From an uncultured Anaerosolibacter sp. (GTDB lineage: Bacteria > Bacillota_A > Clostridia > Peptostreptococcales > Thermotaleaceae): a DNA stretch of 60,935 bases. This document shows positions 51,782 through 60,935 of the stretch, one piece after another; within the stretch, counting starts at the first letter, position 1; every line of letters begins with the position of its first letter. Below the pieces are notes generated by a model that saw only the letters and a list, made by a program, of their open reading frames with translations, did no database searches and was not told the origin of the DNA. The position numbers and the translations under genes were made by a program. The DNA lies in the NCBI GenBank assembly GCA_937948705.1, contig CALECF010000011.1, positions 1 through 60,935 of the forward strand, in the 5' to 3' direction.

Positions 51782-52723
51782 CTAGATGTATTTTTTCGCG
51801 TTATCCATTGCAGTTTTTGCTTCATCTACAATTCTTTCAATAATTTCACTACAAGATTCTACCTTCTTGATGACAGTAAGGCTTTGTCCGGCTTGCACCA
51901 AGCCCCATTCAACATCTCCTTCAATAGGCGCCTTTCTACTTGTTCCTACCACTAATTTTTCAAGTTCACCTTCAGAAGCACCTTCTTTTTCTAAAACCAA
52001 ATATTTGCTGGTCATTTGGTTTTGGATTCCCCTCACAGCATGACCATGTAAAGCCCCTGTCACGACAGTATCAATATCACTGGCTTCTACAATCCGATTC
52101 TTTGCATTCATATGGGCGGTACACTCTTCAGAAGCATAGAATCTGGTGCCCATCTGGACTCCCGCCGCGCCCATGACCAGTGCGGCAGCCAATCCTCTGC
52201 CTTCAGCAATCCCCCCTGCCACGATAACAGGAATGTCTACTTCTGGTATTACCTGAGTCATCAGCGCCATGGTAGTAAGCTTACCAATATGCCCACCTGC
52301 TTCCATACCTTCAATAATAATGGCGTCCGCACCCTTATCCGCCACTCTTTTGGCCAACTTCACATTGGGGATCACTGGAATAACCTTGACCCCTGCGTTA
52401 TGTAGTCTTTCGAAATATGGAACAGGGTTTCCAGCCCCTAGGGTGGCATACGCCACCTTGGCTTCGCATACCACATCCACCACTTCATCACAATTATCTG
52501 CCATGAGCATAATATTCACCCCAAAAGGTTTATCTGTCATACTCCGAACAACTTCGATTTGCTCTTTTAACCACTGGGCTGTTCTACCACCCGCTGCAAT
52601 CGTTCCTGCTCCCCCCGCTGCAGACACGGCGCCAGCTAACTTTCCATCGGACACCCAAGCCATTGCCCCCTGTATAATGGGATACTCAATATTCAGTAAT
52701 TCAGTTAATTTTGTTTTCATCAT
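51782..52723 (-). CDS. fabK: Enoyl-ACP reductase II (FabK), FMN-dependent
   Basis: A 313-residue TIM-barrel flavoprotein. It aligns along its length with FabK of streptococci: L-x-I-x-Y-P-I-I-Q-G-A-M-A-W-V-S-D-G, L-A-G-A-V-S-A-A-G-G-A-G, D-K-P-F-G-V-N-I-M-L, E-G-M-E-A-G-G-H-I-G-K-L-T-T-M and G-T-R-F. This supports the final reductive step of fatty-acid elongation rather than nitronate oxidation, although the two families are related. It is not in a fab cluster here; acting alone is unusual. GAGGGTGAG precedes the ATG. Confidence 0.88.
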   Translation of the reverse strand: MMKTKLTELLNIEYPIIQGAMAWVSDGKLAGAVSAAGGAGTIAAGGRTAQWLKEQIEVVRSMTDKPFGVNIMLMADNCDEVVDVVCEAKVAYATLGAGNPVPYFERLHNAGVKVIPVIPNVKLAKRVADKGADAIIIEGMEAGGHIGKLTTMALMTQVIPEVDIPVIVAGGIAEGRGLAAALVMGAAGVQMGTRFYASEECTAHMNAKNRIVEASDIDTVVTGALHGHAVRGIQNQMTSKYLVLEKEGASEGELEKLVVGTSRKAPIEGDVEWGLVQAGQSLTVIKKVESCSEIIERIVDEAKTAMDNAKKYI

Positions 52724-53127
52724 CGCTCACCCTCATTTCTTTCATCTTGCTTTTTCTAATGTCTATCATCTTCAACATATACATCAATTATACATCTATA
52801 GGTTTAGATTAAACAATAGGTTTTTATGAATATATCCCTACCAATAAAAATGTCCATTGTTATATTCTTCATGAAAAACAAACCTTACTTCTACCATTCC
52901 TTCTTTACTATACGTACATAGGTATTCCTTATTCAAAAATATCAATAATTATACTTATTGCTTTATTTTTCTTAGTCCCTCTAATTCCCAGGTACTATTT
53001 TATCAAAGTTTGTCCAATATTTGTCAACTTTTGTTGACTATTGTCATTAAAAGCTATATCATGTTGTTAAGTGTATCCTAATATTCATGTCATTGTTTAC
53101 ATAAATACAATGGTCAACCTACTTAAA
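52724..53127. other. AT-rich intergenic region upstream of the chemoreceptor
   Basis: This ~400-base stretch between fabK and the chemoreceptor leader has no convincing open frame, tRNA or repeat. It should hold promoters for both divergent genes. I could not define them reliably. Confidence 0.45.
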
Positions 53128-53196
53128 AATAAGGTTCATATCCGGGGTTCTTCCAATTACCATGGTGGTACTTGACGGATTTGGGCAGCCCTTATT
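53128..53196 (+). promoter_or_regulatory. Folded leader of the chemoreceptor mRNA
   Basis: Three nested perfect helices are visible: AATAAGG (53128-53134) with CCTTATT (53190-53196), ATCCG (53140-53144) with CGGAT (53176-53180) and TACCA (53158-53162) with TGGTA (53166-53170). They enclose asymmetric unpaired segments (GGGTTCTTCC, TTGGGCAG). The leader ends about 50 bases before the start codon. It does not match the c-di-GMP-I or -II consensus that I know. Confidence 0.45.
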
Positions 53197-53249
53197 GCAA
53201 ATAGCACTTTTCACTTCATCCCAACATTCGAAAGGAGCAAAAAACGAAC

Positions 53250-55223
53250 ATGTTTAAACAAATTAAACTCAGTACCAAATTTATCTCATTATTGGTTGTA
53301 TTGATCCTCATTTCAGGTTCGGCCATCGGTTTCCTATCCGCCCAAACCCAGACAACCCTGATTAAGGAGAATCTTACCTACACCACTACAGAGTTAGTCC
53401 TAGGGCTTCGGGATCAAATTGATTCATTCTTGAAAGAAAATGTAAATCTTCTTGAAGGCATCTCCGGCCTCAATGATATTCGCTTGTATAATCCAGAAGA
53501 CCAAAAACATGCTTTGGAGACAATCCACAAACGATATAATAAATTTGCCCTCCTATTTATCACAGATCTAGCAGGTCAACAAACGGCAAGGTCTGATGGC
53601 AAGGCACAATTTGACAACATGTCTGACAGAGCTTATTTTAAGGATATCCTCGCTCAGAAAAAAACCATCATCAGTGATGTTCTCATTTCAAAAACCACTG
53701 GCAAACCAGCCGTTGTCGTGGCTACCCCAATCTTCAATGCTGGCGGTGAGTTATTGGGTATGCTAGGTGGTACCTTAGACCTATCTACTATTGAGGAAAT
53801 GCGGAAAACGATTACCATGGGTGAAACAGGCTATGCCTGTATCACAGATTCCAAAGGACAAATCCTTGCTCATCCAGATCAGGCCCTCGTGGATGAAAGA
53901 AAAGATGTTACGGATATTCCTATTGTTGGAAAAGCCTTAGCTGGTCAATCCGGTGCAGAGGATTATATTTACAAAGATAAAAAAGTCTTTGGGAGCTATA
54001 CTTCTGTCCCATCCGTGGGCTGGGTTGTCATCGTGAGACAATCCCACGAAGAAGCCTATGCCCCTAATGCAAAGGCTCAGCAAAAAATTATTATGATGAT
54101 AGGTATCATTTTGCTAATTGCTGGGGCTATGGGCTATGTATTTACCAAATACACAATGAAACCTCTATCTACCTTAAATGAAGCTGCCAAACAATTGGCC
54201 CAAGGCAACCTTGCCCATAGCTTCCAAGTGAATACAAAGGATGAAATAGGAGAATTGGCTACCTCCTTCTCAGAAATGAAAAATAATTTAACAGGCCTGA
54301 TTCAAAAAGTGATGATGGCTTCCGACAATGTAAATCATACAGCAAATGGTGTATTGGCATCATCTCAACAAGCTGGCCAGGTAGCAACCCAAATTTCTGA
54401 AGCCATTAATGATTTGGCCTTAGGCAGCGATGATCAAGCAAAGAGTGTTCAAAATGCTTCAGTATCTATGAACAGCATCGTTCGATCCATCGATGAAATT
54501 GCCGATAGCAGTACCCAATCCTATGCTTCTGCTTCAAAAGCGGCTGGCTTGGTACAGGATGGTACAAAGATTGTTGAAGACCAAGAAGCAAAAATGGCCC
54601 AAAGTACAAAGGCTGTGAACAATGTTTCAGACATCATCTACACCCTAAATGATAAGGCCCTTCAAATCGGCCAAATCATTGAAGTCATTAAAGGGATCTC
54701 TGAGCAGACCAATTTATTGGCCTTAAACGCAGCGATTGAAGCAGCTAGGGCTGGTGAGCAAGGCAGAGGCTTTGCTGTGGTTGCCGATGAAGTTCGAAAG
54801 CTAGCAGAAGAATCCCAGAAATCTACGGGCAAGATTCAAGACATTATTAAGGATATTCAGCAGGCTACACATATCGCTGTAAATACTGTAAAATCCGCTA
54901 CAGACACCATAGGTGCACAAAGTGCTTCGGTACAGAATACTTCAAAGATCTTCCAGCAGATTTTAGCTGTTGTAGATATGATTACAGGCCAGGTGAAAGA
55001 GATTACGGACGCTACAAGTCTTGTAAAGGGTGAGGGTCAAAATATTCTTCAAGAAGTTGAAAGTATTTCTGCCGTATCTCAGCAGACAGCAGCCAGTACT
55101 GAAGAGGTAACTGCATCTACGGAAGAACAAACCGCTTCTATTCTTTATATTGTTGAAGAGATCGAAAAGTTAAATCAACTATCTGAAGAGTTAAAGCAAT
55201 CTACCAGTATTTTTAAGCTATAG
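53250..55223 (+). CDS. Methyl-accepting chemotaxis protein with Cache domain
   Basis: A 657-residue chemoreceptor. A membrane segment (residues ~9-29) is followed by a periplasm-facing dCache domain (~35-275; [22 protein letters not shown]), a second membrane segment (~277-298), a HAMP domain (~300-350) and a signalling domain whose tip reads [36 protein letters not shown]. The ligand is unknown. AAAGGAG lies before the ATG. It is monocistronic, ending at a strong terminator. Confidence 0.95.
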   Translation: MFKQIKLSTKFISLLVVLILISGSAIGFLSAQTQTTLIKENLTYTTTELVLGLRDQIDSFLKENVNLLEGISGLNDIRLYNPEDQKHALETIHKRYNKFALLFITDLAGQQTARSDGKAQFDNMSDRAYFKDILAQKKTIISDVLISKTTGKPAVVVATPIFNAGGELLGMLGGTLDLSTIEEMRKTITMGETGYACITDSKGQILAHPDQALVDERKDVTDIPIVGKALAGQSGAEDYIYKDKKVFGSYTSVPSVGWVVIVRQSHEEAYAPNAKAQQKIIMMIGIILLIAGAMGYVFTKYTMKPLSTLNEAAKQLAQGNLAHSFQVNTKDEIGELATSFSEMKNNLTGLIQKVMMASDNVNHTANGVLASSQQAGQVATQISEAINDLALGSDDQAKSVQNASVSMNSIVRSIDEIADSSTQSYASASKAAGLVQDGTKIVEDQEAKMAQSTKAVNNVSDIIYTLNDKALQIGQIIEVIKGISEQTNLLALNAAIEAARAGEQGRGFAVVADEVRKLAEESQKSTGKIQDIIKDIQQATHIAVNTVKSATDTIGAQSASVQNTSKIFQQILAVVDMITGQVKEITDATSLVKGEGQNILQEVESISAVSQQTAASTEEVTASTEEQTASILYIVEEIEKLNQLSEELKQSTSIFKL

Positions 55224-55230
55224 GCTACAA

Positions 55231-55260
55231 AGGCACCGACAGAATCATCTGTCGGTGCCT
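55231..55260. terminator. Bidirectional terminator
   Basis: A perfect 13-bp stem (AGGCACCGACAGA) with a 4-base loop lies between the chemoreceptor and dipeptidase genes, followed by CTTTT on the plus strand. Confidence 0.85.
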
Positions 55261-55263
55261 CTT

Positions 55264-56205
55264 TTATTTCATCACTTCTTGGATTACCCTTACAGCATTT
55301 TTATAGCATATTTTCTCAATTTCCTCTTGATGGAACCCATGGCTCTCTAATCCTTTCATCAGCTTATCCATTCCACCAATGTGAGGGATTTCCCAACCTG
55401 GACTTATACCATCGAAATCTGTACCTATGGATATGACCTCGATGCCTCCCACATTCCTAATGTGCTTTATATGCTGTATCATATCTTTTACATTGCTCAC
55501 TGAATCCTCTCCGAGAAAGAGCTTTTCAAAGTTTATACCCATGGTTCCTCCTTTGTTTGCCAAGGTCCGAATCATATCATCTGTTAAATTTCGCCTATGG
55601 TTCATCACGGATCGAGCATTGGAATGAGAGGCTACAAAGGGCCTACTGCTCATTCTGGCCACATCATAAAATCCTTGGTCAGACAAATGGGAAACATCCA
55701 CAATCATCCCTAATTCATTCATCTCTGCAACCAACTCTTCTCCGAATCTAGTCAAGCCTTTATGTTGATATTCGTCTAATGTATTGGGATACCCAATTTC
55801 ATTGGGATAATTCCAGGTTAAGGTGATGAGGCGCACGCCTAAGCGAAATAGATTGCGCAAATGGAATAGCTCTCCCTTTAACACGCCCCCTTCCTCGATG
55901 GTGAGAAAAGCAGAAATTTTTCCCTCTTTGTCATTTTTATATAACTCCTCATAATTCCTCGCCACTGCCATCATTTCATGATTTTTTGCCAGTTCTATGT
56001 AAAATTTATCCAGCATCTCCAGACAAGTATCCAAAGGATCTTTATCTTCATCTAAATCAACATATAGGGCAAAAAATTGTGCCAGTGAATTCCCTTGCTT
56101 TAGTTTCTCCACATCCACTTGGAACCCATTTCGCTTTAATGCCAGTGCATCCTTGTCCTCCATCAGCCTCAATATTGTATCGCAGTGAAAATCAACTACT
56201 CTCAT
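55264..56205 (-). CDS. Membrane dipeptidase (renal dipeptidase family)
   Basis: A 313-residue amidohydrolase of the M19 family. Zinc-site segments are V-D-F-H-C-D-T at the start, the E in L-T-I-E-E-G-G near 120, V-D-V-S-H-L-S and V-A-S-H-S-N-A-R near 195 and G-T-D-F-D-G near 265. It hydrolyses dipeptides, possibly with D-amino acids at the C-terminus. There is no signal peptide, so despite the family name it is cytoplasmic. ATG 56205 is preferred for its GGGGGGTAG site. Confidence 0.92.
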   Translation of the reverse strand: MRVVDFHCDTILRLMEDKDALALKRNGFQVDVEKLKQGNSLAQFFALYVDLDEDKDPLDTCLEMLDKFYIELAKNHEMMAVARNYEELYKNDKEGKISAFLTIEEGGVLKGELFHLRNLFRLGVRLITLTWNYPNEIGYPNTLDEYQHKGLTRFGEELVAEMNELGMIVDVSHLSDQGFYDVARMSSRPFVASHSNARSVMNHRRNLTDDMIRTLANKGGTMGINFEKLFLGEDSVSNVKDMIQHIKHIRNVGGIEVISIGTDFDGISPGWEIPHIGGMDKLMKGLESHGFHQEEIEKICYKNAVRVIQEVMK

Positions 56206-56312
56206 CAATCTACCCCCCAATGATCTATGGATTATAGCCCCTTGCTTCGTTTACTATTATATTCCATATCTTTAGATACATTCCTGCCTCACAACTAAAC
56301 TAATCCCATCAT

Positions 56313-56348
56313 AAAAAGCCTGGCCCATGTCATGGGCCAAGCTTTTTA
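56313..56348 (-). terminator. Terminator of the GGDEF-EAL gene
   Basis: A nearly perfect stem (TGGCCCATG with its complement, extended by AAAAAGC/GCTTTTT) is followed by an AT-rich run on the minus strand. Confidence 0.8.
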
Positions 56349-56360
56349 TCTAAGTCCTAC

Positions 56361-58475
56361 CTATTTAGCTATATTGGTTTTAAGATCATGAAGATTCAAA
56401 GATTCCCCCCATAGCTTGGCAAAGGCATCTGGCGGCACTGGCGGGCTGTAAAGATACCCCTGGAGCAGGTCACATTGATTGTCCATTAAAAACGATAACT
56501 CTTCAGAAGTCTCTACCCCTTCTGCCACCACTTTCAGCTTCATGCTGTGGGCCATGGAGATCATCGCCAATACAATTGCCCTATCATCCTCATGTTTTGT
56601 TATATCCCGTACAAAGGACTGATCTATTTTCAGCATATCTATGGGGAACTTCTTGAGAACACCCAAAGATGAATAGCCAGTACCAAAATCGTCGATTGAA
56701 AATGTAAAGCCTTTTTCCTTTAATCGTTGCAGGGAGCGAATGGTATGATCAGGGTTTTCCATGGCACAGCTTTCAGTAATTTCCAATTCTATGTACTTAG
56801 GATCAATCTCCGTTTTCTCAATTGCATCCATAATATGTTCTACAAGATTTCTATTTCGAAATTGTCGAGGGGATAGATTGACAGATACATGAATATCATA
56901 CCCTTTTTCAAGCTGCCACTGACGAATTTGACAACAGGCTCGCCGAAGTACCCATTGACCAAGGGGCTCTATCAGTCCGGTCTCTTCCGCTAAAGGAATA
57001 AACTCTCCTGGCGAGATCCGTCCCCGCTCTGGATGGTTCCATCTTACCAATGCCTCTGCACCGATGATATTGCCACTTTTCATATCCACCTTTGGCTGGT
57101 AATACAGGATTAACTCATCCCTTTCAAGGGCCTTCCGGAGATCATTTTCCATCGTTAAATGGACAATCGCCTTGTCGTTCATGGTGGGAGTATACATTTG
57201 ATAATTGTTTTTTCCCAATTCCTTTGCCCTATACATGGCTGTATCCGCATTCTTCACAAGAGTGTCTATATCTTTGCCATCACTGGGGTACATACTAATC
57301 CCAATACTCCCAGTAATATGAAGCTCATGTTCATGGACATATAGTGGATAAGACAATGTATCAATGATTTTATGAAGCACCTTTGTCACGTCTTGAATAC
57401 CTTTTACCTCATCAAGGATGAACATAAACTCATCGCCACCTAAACGGGATAAGGTGTCCCCCTCCTCAATACAACGGCTTAATCGATCAGCTACAGTCTG
57501 TATCACCATATCTCCTATGGCATGTCCTAAAGTATCATTAATTCGCTTAAATCGATCCACATCCAGCACCATCACCGCAAGCATATGTTTGTGATATTGA
57601 GCGTGGGTGATGGCGAGGTTTAAACGATCACCAAACAAAAACTTATTGGGCAGCCCTGTCAAAGCGTCATAATATGCAAGATGCCTGATATGCTCTTCCT
57701 TTTGCCTATGTTCCGTAATGTCATTAAAGACAGATATGTAATGGGTTGTATCTCCATAGTCATTCTTGATGGCGGATATGGTCAACCATTCAGGATAAGT
57801 CTCTCCAGTCTTTCTCCTGTTCCAGATCTCCCCTTTCCAAGAACCTGTTTCCGTCAACGAATCCCACATGGCTTTATAAAACAATTGATCATGTCGCTCA
57901 GATTTCAACACTCTGGGATTTTTTCCGATGGCTTCCTGGGGGGTGTATCCTGTAATAGTTGTAAACGCTGGATTCACCATTTGAATCATTCCCTCGGTAT
58001 CGGTAATTACAATTCCCTCAATGGTATTTTCAAATACCTTTTGAGCCATTCGCAGACGTTCACTGTTTTCTTTTTGCTCAGTGATATCCATGGCTGACCC
58101 AATGATGGCTGGTTCTCCCTTATAGGTGGTTTGCTTGCCTAATACTTCTATTTCAATCACTCTTTGATCTTTTCTAATTCCCCGAAATTCATACCGTAGG
58201 CTTTTTGTTACTCCCCTTAATCTTTTATTGATATTCTCTATTACCAAGGTATGATCTTTTTCATGAATGAGGTCCGTAATCTTTTTATGAATTAATTCCT
58301 CCCGTTCGTAACCAAATATTTCTGCAAATCTTGGGTTTACATACGTGAATACCCCGTTTTGGACCACATATATTCCCACAATAGATTCCTCAACGATGTA
58401 ACGGTATTCTTCCTCATTCAATTCAACAGACGCAACATTCTTTATGTAATCAACACTCTCTATACCAAGAATCAT
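56361..58475 (-). CDS. PAS-PAS-GGDEF-EAL cyclic-di-GMP enzyme
   Basis: A 704-residue signalling protein without membrane segments. PAS domains lie at ~20-135 and ~145-260, each followed by a PAC-like segment (G-S-A-M-D-I-T-E-Q). The GGDEF domain (~270-430) has the intact active-site motif G-G-D-E-F. The EAL domain (~440-695) has A-E-A-L-V-R-W, E-L-E-I-T-E-S and [10 protein letters not shown]. Both halves look competent to make and cleave c-di-GMP; the PAS inputs presumably set the balance. AAGGAG precedes the ATG. It is monocistronic. Confidence 0.94.
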   Translation of the reverse strand: MILGIESVDYIKNVASVELNEEEYRYIVEESIVGIYVVQNGVFTYVNPRFAEIFGYEREELIHKKITDLIHEKDHTLVIENINKRLRGVTKSLRYEFRGIRKDQRVIEIEVLGKQTTYKGEPAIIGSAMDITEQKENSERLRMAQKVFENTIEGIVITDTEGMIQMVNPAFTTITGYTPQEAIGKNPRVLKSERHDQLFYKAMWDSLTETGSWKGEIWNRRKTGETYPEWLTISAIKNDYGDTTHYISVFNDITEHRQKEEHIRHLAYYDALTGLPNKFLFGDRLNLAITHAQYHKHMLAVMVLDVDRFKRINDTLGHAIGDMVIQTVADRLSRCIEEGDTLSRLGGDEFMFILDEVKGIQDVTKVLHKIIDTLSYPLYVHEHELHITGSIGISMYPSDGKDIDTLVKNADTAMYRAKELGKNNYQMYTPTMNDKAIVHLTMENDLRKALERDELILYYQPKVDMKSGNIIGAEALVRWNHPERGRISPGEFIPLAEETGLIEPLGQWVLRRACCQIRQWQLEKGYDIHVSVNLSPRQFRNRNLVEHIMDAIEKTEIDPKYIELEITESCAMENPDHTIRSLQRLKEKGFTFSIDDFGTGYSSLGVLKKFPIDMLKIDQSFVRDITKHEDDRAIVLAMISMAHSMKLKVVAEGVETSEELSFLMDNQCDLLQGYLYSPPVPPDAFAKLWGESLNLHDLKTNIAK

Positions 58476-58607
58476 ATATAACTCCTTTTCCTTTTACATA
58501 CGGGACACTAATCAACATTTCAACTTGTCCGCATACATGCTTATCAACTACAATTCGACATTTATCGCCTTTTTCCTCCAAAAATCATTTAGACTTTTTA
58601 ACTTTCT

Positions 58608-59102
58608 TTATGGTTTTACTTCATTACGAAATGCAAAGGATTGTCCATCCATTGCCCTAGATACTGCTAAAATACCATCCAAATGATCGTATTCATGCTG
58701 AAGCAGCTCAGATAAATCACCCTCCAATTTCATAGACCTTTCATTCCAATGCTCATCCCTATATTCAATATGGCATTTTTTATATCTCATCACTTTCACC
58801 AGCAGGTTAGGAAAACACATACAATCATCCCAAATCTCCATCATCTCATCTTCTTCAAAAACAAGCTTGGGATTGATAAACGGGGTTGGTTCTCCAATAT
58901 TCATATACAGCACTCTAATCTTCTCTCCAATTTGGGGTGCCGCGATGGCACGTCCAACACCATATGTTCTTCGAAATTCCATCATGGTATCATGCAAGTC
59001 ACGGATCACACCTTTTACATAGTCCAATTCTTCTACGAACACTTCCCTTGAAACATCATATAATTCACTATTTCCTAATTGTAAAATCTCTCTTATCGCC
59101 AT
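58608..59102 (-). CDS. def: Peptide deformylase family protein, divergent active-site motif
   Basis: A 164-residue protein with the peptide deformylase fold. Motif 1 is G-V-G-R-A-I-A-A-P-Q-I-G (residues 48-59) and motif 3 is H-E-Y-D-H (136-140), giving the two His ligands and catalytic Glu. Motif 2, normally E-G-C-L-S, reads D-D-C-M-C, keeping the metal-ligand Cys94 but replacing Gly and Ser. It could be a specialised or second deformylase. It is 130 bases downstream of ileS in the same direction, but a hairpin lies between. Confidence 0.8.
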   Translation of the reverse strand: MAIREILQLGNSELYDVSREVFVEELDYVKGVIRDLHDTMMEFRRTYGVGRAIAAPQIGEKIRVLYMNIGEPTPFINPKLVFEEDEMMEIWDDCMCFPNLLVKVMRYKKCHIEYRDEHWNERSMKLEGDLSELLQHEYDHLDGILAVSRAMDGQSFAFRNEVKP

Positions 59103-59196
59103 CTTCCCATTCCCCTCTCCCTTGCGAATAAACTTTATTTTCTATGATATATTTTACCAGAATAGTGGGTCTGTTACAATCTACCCCTAAATGACA

Positions 59197-59227
59197 AACA
59201 GGGACCCATGCTGAGGAGGTCCCTGTT
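59197..59227 (-). terminator. Terminator of ileS
   Basis: A perfect 10-bp stem (AACAGGGACC/GGTCCCTGTT) with an 11-base loop lies right after the ileS stop codon. The T run is weak. Confidence 0.7.
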
Positions 59228-59237
59228 CCTTTACAAT

Positions 59238-60935
59238 CTAATTCACTTTTTCAATCCTTATCCCTGTATCATGATCGTTAAGATTTTGCCTTTCTAATGT
59301 AGGCTCATTCACCCTTTCAATCGATACAGCCAGGGTCTCACCCTTAATATATTCTCGATGGATCTCTACTGCATTGGTAATTTCATCGTCACCATCGTAG
59401 TAAATACGGATATTATCCATCATTTGATAATCGTTGTTTTTTCTCATCTGCTGCACCTTTGAAATAAGCTCTCTAGCATACCCTTCATTCACTAATTCTT
59501 GTGTTAATGTCGTATCTAGAATCACGAAAAGATTATTTTCCATTTCAACGGTAAACCCTTCCTTAGCAGAGATATTGGTCAACACATAATCCTTCACGAT
59601 CTCTGTAGACTCACCCTCTATGTCCACATAGATACTTTCTCCCGCCTCCAGCTTTGATACCACCATCGCTGAATCCAAGGCAGCCAATGCCGGACCCAAT
59701 GCTTTGATTTTTGACCCTAGGATAGAGCCAGCAACCTTAAAGTTTGGTTTTAAACTGAAATCCATAAACTTACTTAAATCTTTTTCGAAGATGACTTCTT
59801 TTACATTTAGTTCTTCTTCCATTAAAGGAATCAAATCCGAAATCAATGCCTCATACTTCCCATCAATCAGTACTTTTTGAATGGGTTGTCGCACTTTGAT
59901 TTTTTCCTTAGCCCTTGCTGCTCTACCCAATCCAACGAGATCCCTAATTAAATCCATTCGCTCTTCTACGCCTAGATCTATCAAAGATACATCTGCTGCT
60001 GGATAATCTGCCAAATGGACGGATAGCTCATCTGTTAGATTAGCATACATCTCATCGGCAAGGAATGGTGCAAATGGTGCCATCAGTTTTGCCACTCCAA
60101 TCAGCACCTCATAGGTTGTGTTATATACTGATTTTTTATCTTCTGTTAGCTCCGTTTCCCAGAAGCGACGTCTTGCGCGACGGATATACCAATTAGATAA
60201 ATCCTCATTCACAAAGTCCTGAATCTTTCTTACAGCCTTTGTTAAATCAAAGATAGCCATTTCATTAGCCACTTCTCTTACAAGGCTATTATATTTAGAA
60301 ATAATCCATCGATCTAACTCTGGACGTTCCTTTGGTTCCACATGGAAGTCCTTAGGATTAATTTCATCTGTATTGGCATACAGGGTAAAGAATGTATATA
60401 CATTTTGCAGGGTTCCAAAGAACTTACTTTGTACTTCTTTTAATCCCTCTATGTCAAACTTGGTCGGTGTCCAAGCAGGAGATACATAGAGTAGATACCA
60501 TCTTAGGGCATCTGCACCATACTTATCAAACAGTTCGAAGGGATCGACGGTATTTCCTTTAGATTTAGACATCTTTCTACCATCTTTATCTAGAATCAGG
60601 TCATTTACCAAAACATTTTTATAGGGTGATACGCCCATGACAAAAGTTGAAATGGCAATGAGGGAATAGAACCAACCTCTCGTTTGATCAATACCCTCGC
60701 AGATATAGTCTGCAGGGAACAATTCATCAAAGTTCTCCTTGTTCTCAAAAGGATAGTGATGTTGTGCAAAAGGCATTGCCCCGCTATCAAACCAGCAGTC
60801 AATGACTTCCTTTACTCTGGTCATCGTTCCTTCACACTTTTCACACTTTAAATGAATATCATCTACATAAGGTCTGTGAAGCTCTACACTTTCGTCAACA
60901 TTCTCCACCGCCTGCTCAATCAATTCTTTTCTTGA
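59238..60935 (-). CDS. ileS: Isoleucyl-tRNA synthetase, C-terminal part (type 2)
   Basis: The frame is open to the right edge of the window, so the N-terminal part (about 470 residues) is missing. Present are the D-C-W-F-D-S-G-A-M-P segment, the class I K-M-S-K-S-K-G-N motif, the anticodon-binding domain with N-W-Y-I-R-R-A-R-R-R-F-W, and a long C-terminal extension. This architecture fits the longer IleS2 type, which is often mupirocin-tolerant; that is family-based inference. It charges tRNA-Ile. If a T-box leader controls it, it would lie outside this window. Confidence 0.93.
   Translation of the reverse strand, partial: SRKELIEQAVENVDESVELHRPYVDDIHLKCEKCEGTMTRVKEVIDCWFDSGAMPFAQHHYPFENKENFDELFPADYICEGIDQTRGWFYSLIAISTFVMGVSPYKNVLVNDLILDKDGRKMSKSKGNTVDPFELFDKYGADALRWYLLYVSPAWTPTKFDIEGLKEVQSKFFGTLQNVYTFFTLYANTDEINPKDFHVEPKERPELDRWIISKYNSLVREVANEMAIFDLTKAVRKIQDFVNEDLSNWYIRRARRRFWETELTEDKKSVYNTTYEVLIGVAKLMAPFAPFLADEMYANLTDELSVHLADYPAADVSLIDLGVEERMDLIRDLVGLGRAARAKEKIKVRQPIQKVLIDGKYEALISDLIPLMEEELNVKEVIFEKDLSKFMDFSLKPNFKVAGSILGSKIKALGPALAALDSAMVVSKLEAGESIYVDIEGESTEIVKDYVLTNISAKEGFTVEMENNLFVILDTTLTQELVNEGYARELISKVQQMRKNNDYQMMDNIRIYYDGDDEITNAVEIHREYIKGETLAVSIERVNEPTLERQNLNDHDTGIRIEKVN

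Noticed and set aside
53128..53196. c-di-GMP (GEMM) riboswitch call for the chemoreceptor leader
   Set aside because: The conserved class I and class II core sequences are not present.

Overview
The window is low-GC Firmicutes DNA from an anaerobic, spore-forming member of the Clostridia. Sporulation genes (cotJA/B/C, a CwlJ/SleB hydrolase with a GerQ-like partner, a PG-binding/LysM/M14 peptidase), an oxygen-sensitive pyruvate formate-lyase system, strong AAGGAGG ribosome binding sites and two selenocysteine genes fit an Alkaliphilus-like lineage. That genus-level placement is inference. Most genes are on the minus strand, and many intergenic gaps are closed by long perfect hairpins that serve convergent genes. 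No rRNA, tRNA or CRISPR array was recognised.

1-2.2 kb is the end of an integrated element. The C-terminal part of a large serine recombinase abuts a cotJC gene that keeps only its first ~34 codons and is cut at a conserved Gly-Gly-Pro-Asp-Gly stretch. Intact cotJB and cotJA lie upstream of it. The layout is that of sporulation-gene intervening elements such as skin in sigK. A PrsW-type membrane protease follows.

2.3-20 kb carries a uracil permease, a DUF1904 tautomerase-like protein, an SDR dehydrogenase, the pflB-pflA operon with a consensus FNR/CRP box, a cell-wall amidase, a zinc-ribbon/HTH protein, a metallophosphoesterase, a flavin reductase, a lipoprotein, a RelQ-type alarmone synthetase, a MatC-like carrier, a LapA-like protein, a MATE transporter, a SelW-like selenoprotein (CxxU) and a GapB-like GAPDH.

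20-37 kb holds a YtqA-type radical SAM protein, a UspA-like protein, the M14 peptidase, two lipoprotein or membrane-associated genes, rlmN, DUF1292, a DMT transporter, yajQ, the lytS-lytR two-component pair, a parvulin, an NfsA-like nitroreductase behind an operator-like promoter, a zinc phospholipase C family protein and an AhpD-like selenoprotein with an 8-bp bacterial SECIS hairpin. A GC-rich run of five hairpins (26.09-26.22 kb) has no coding explanation.

37-61 kb holds GNAT acetyltransferases, a SanA/YdcF protein, pgi and glucokinase (entry of glucose to glycolysis), a CoA-binding protein, a 2-hydroxyacid dehydrogenase, a DEAD-box helicase, dsdA, the cwlJ-gerQ germination module, DUF4397 and DUF502 proteins, asnB, DUF4438, DUF2935, fabK, a chemoreceptor with a folded leader, a membrane dipeptidase, a PAS-GGDEF-EAL protein, a divergent peptide deformylase and the C-terminal part of ileS, which runs off the right edge.
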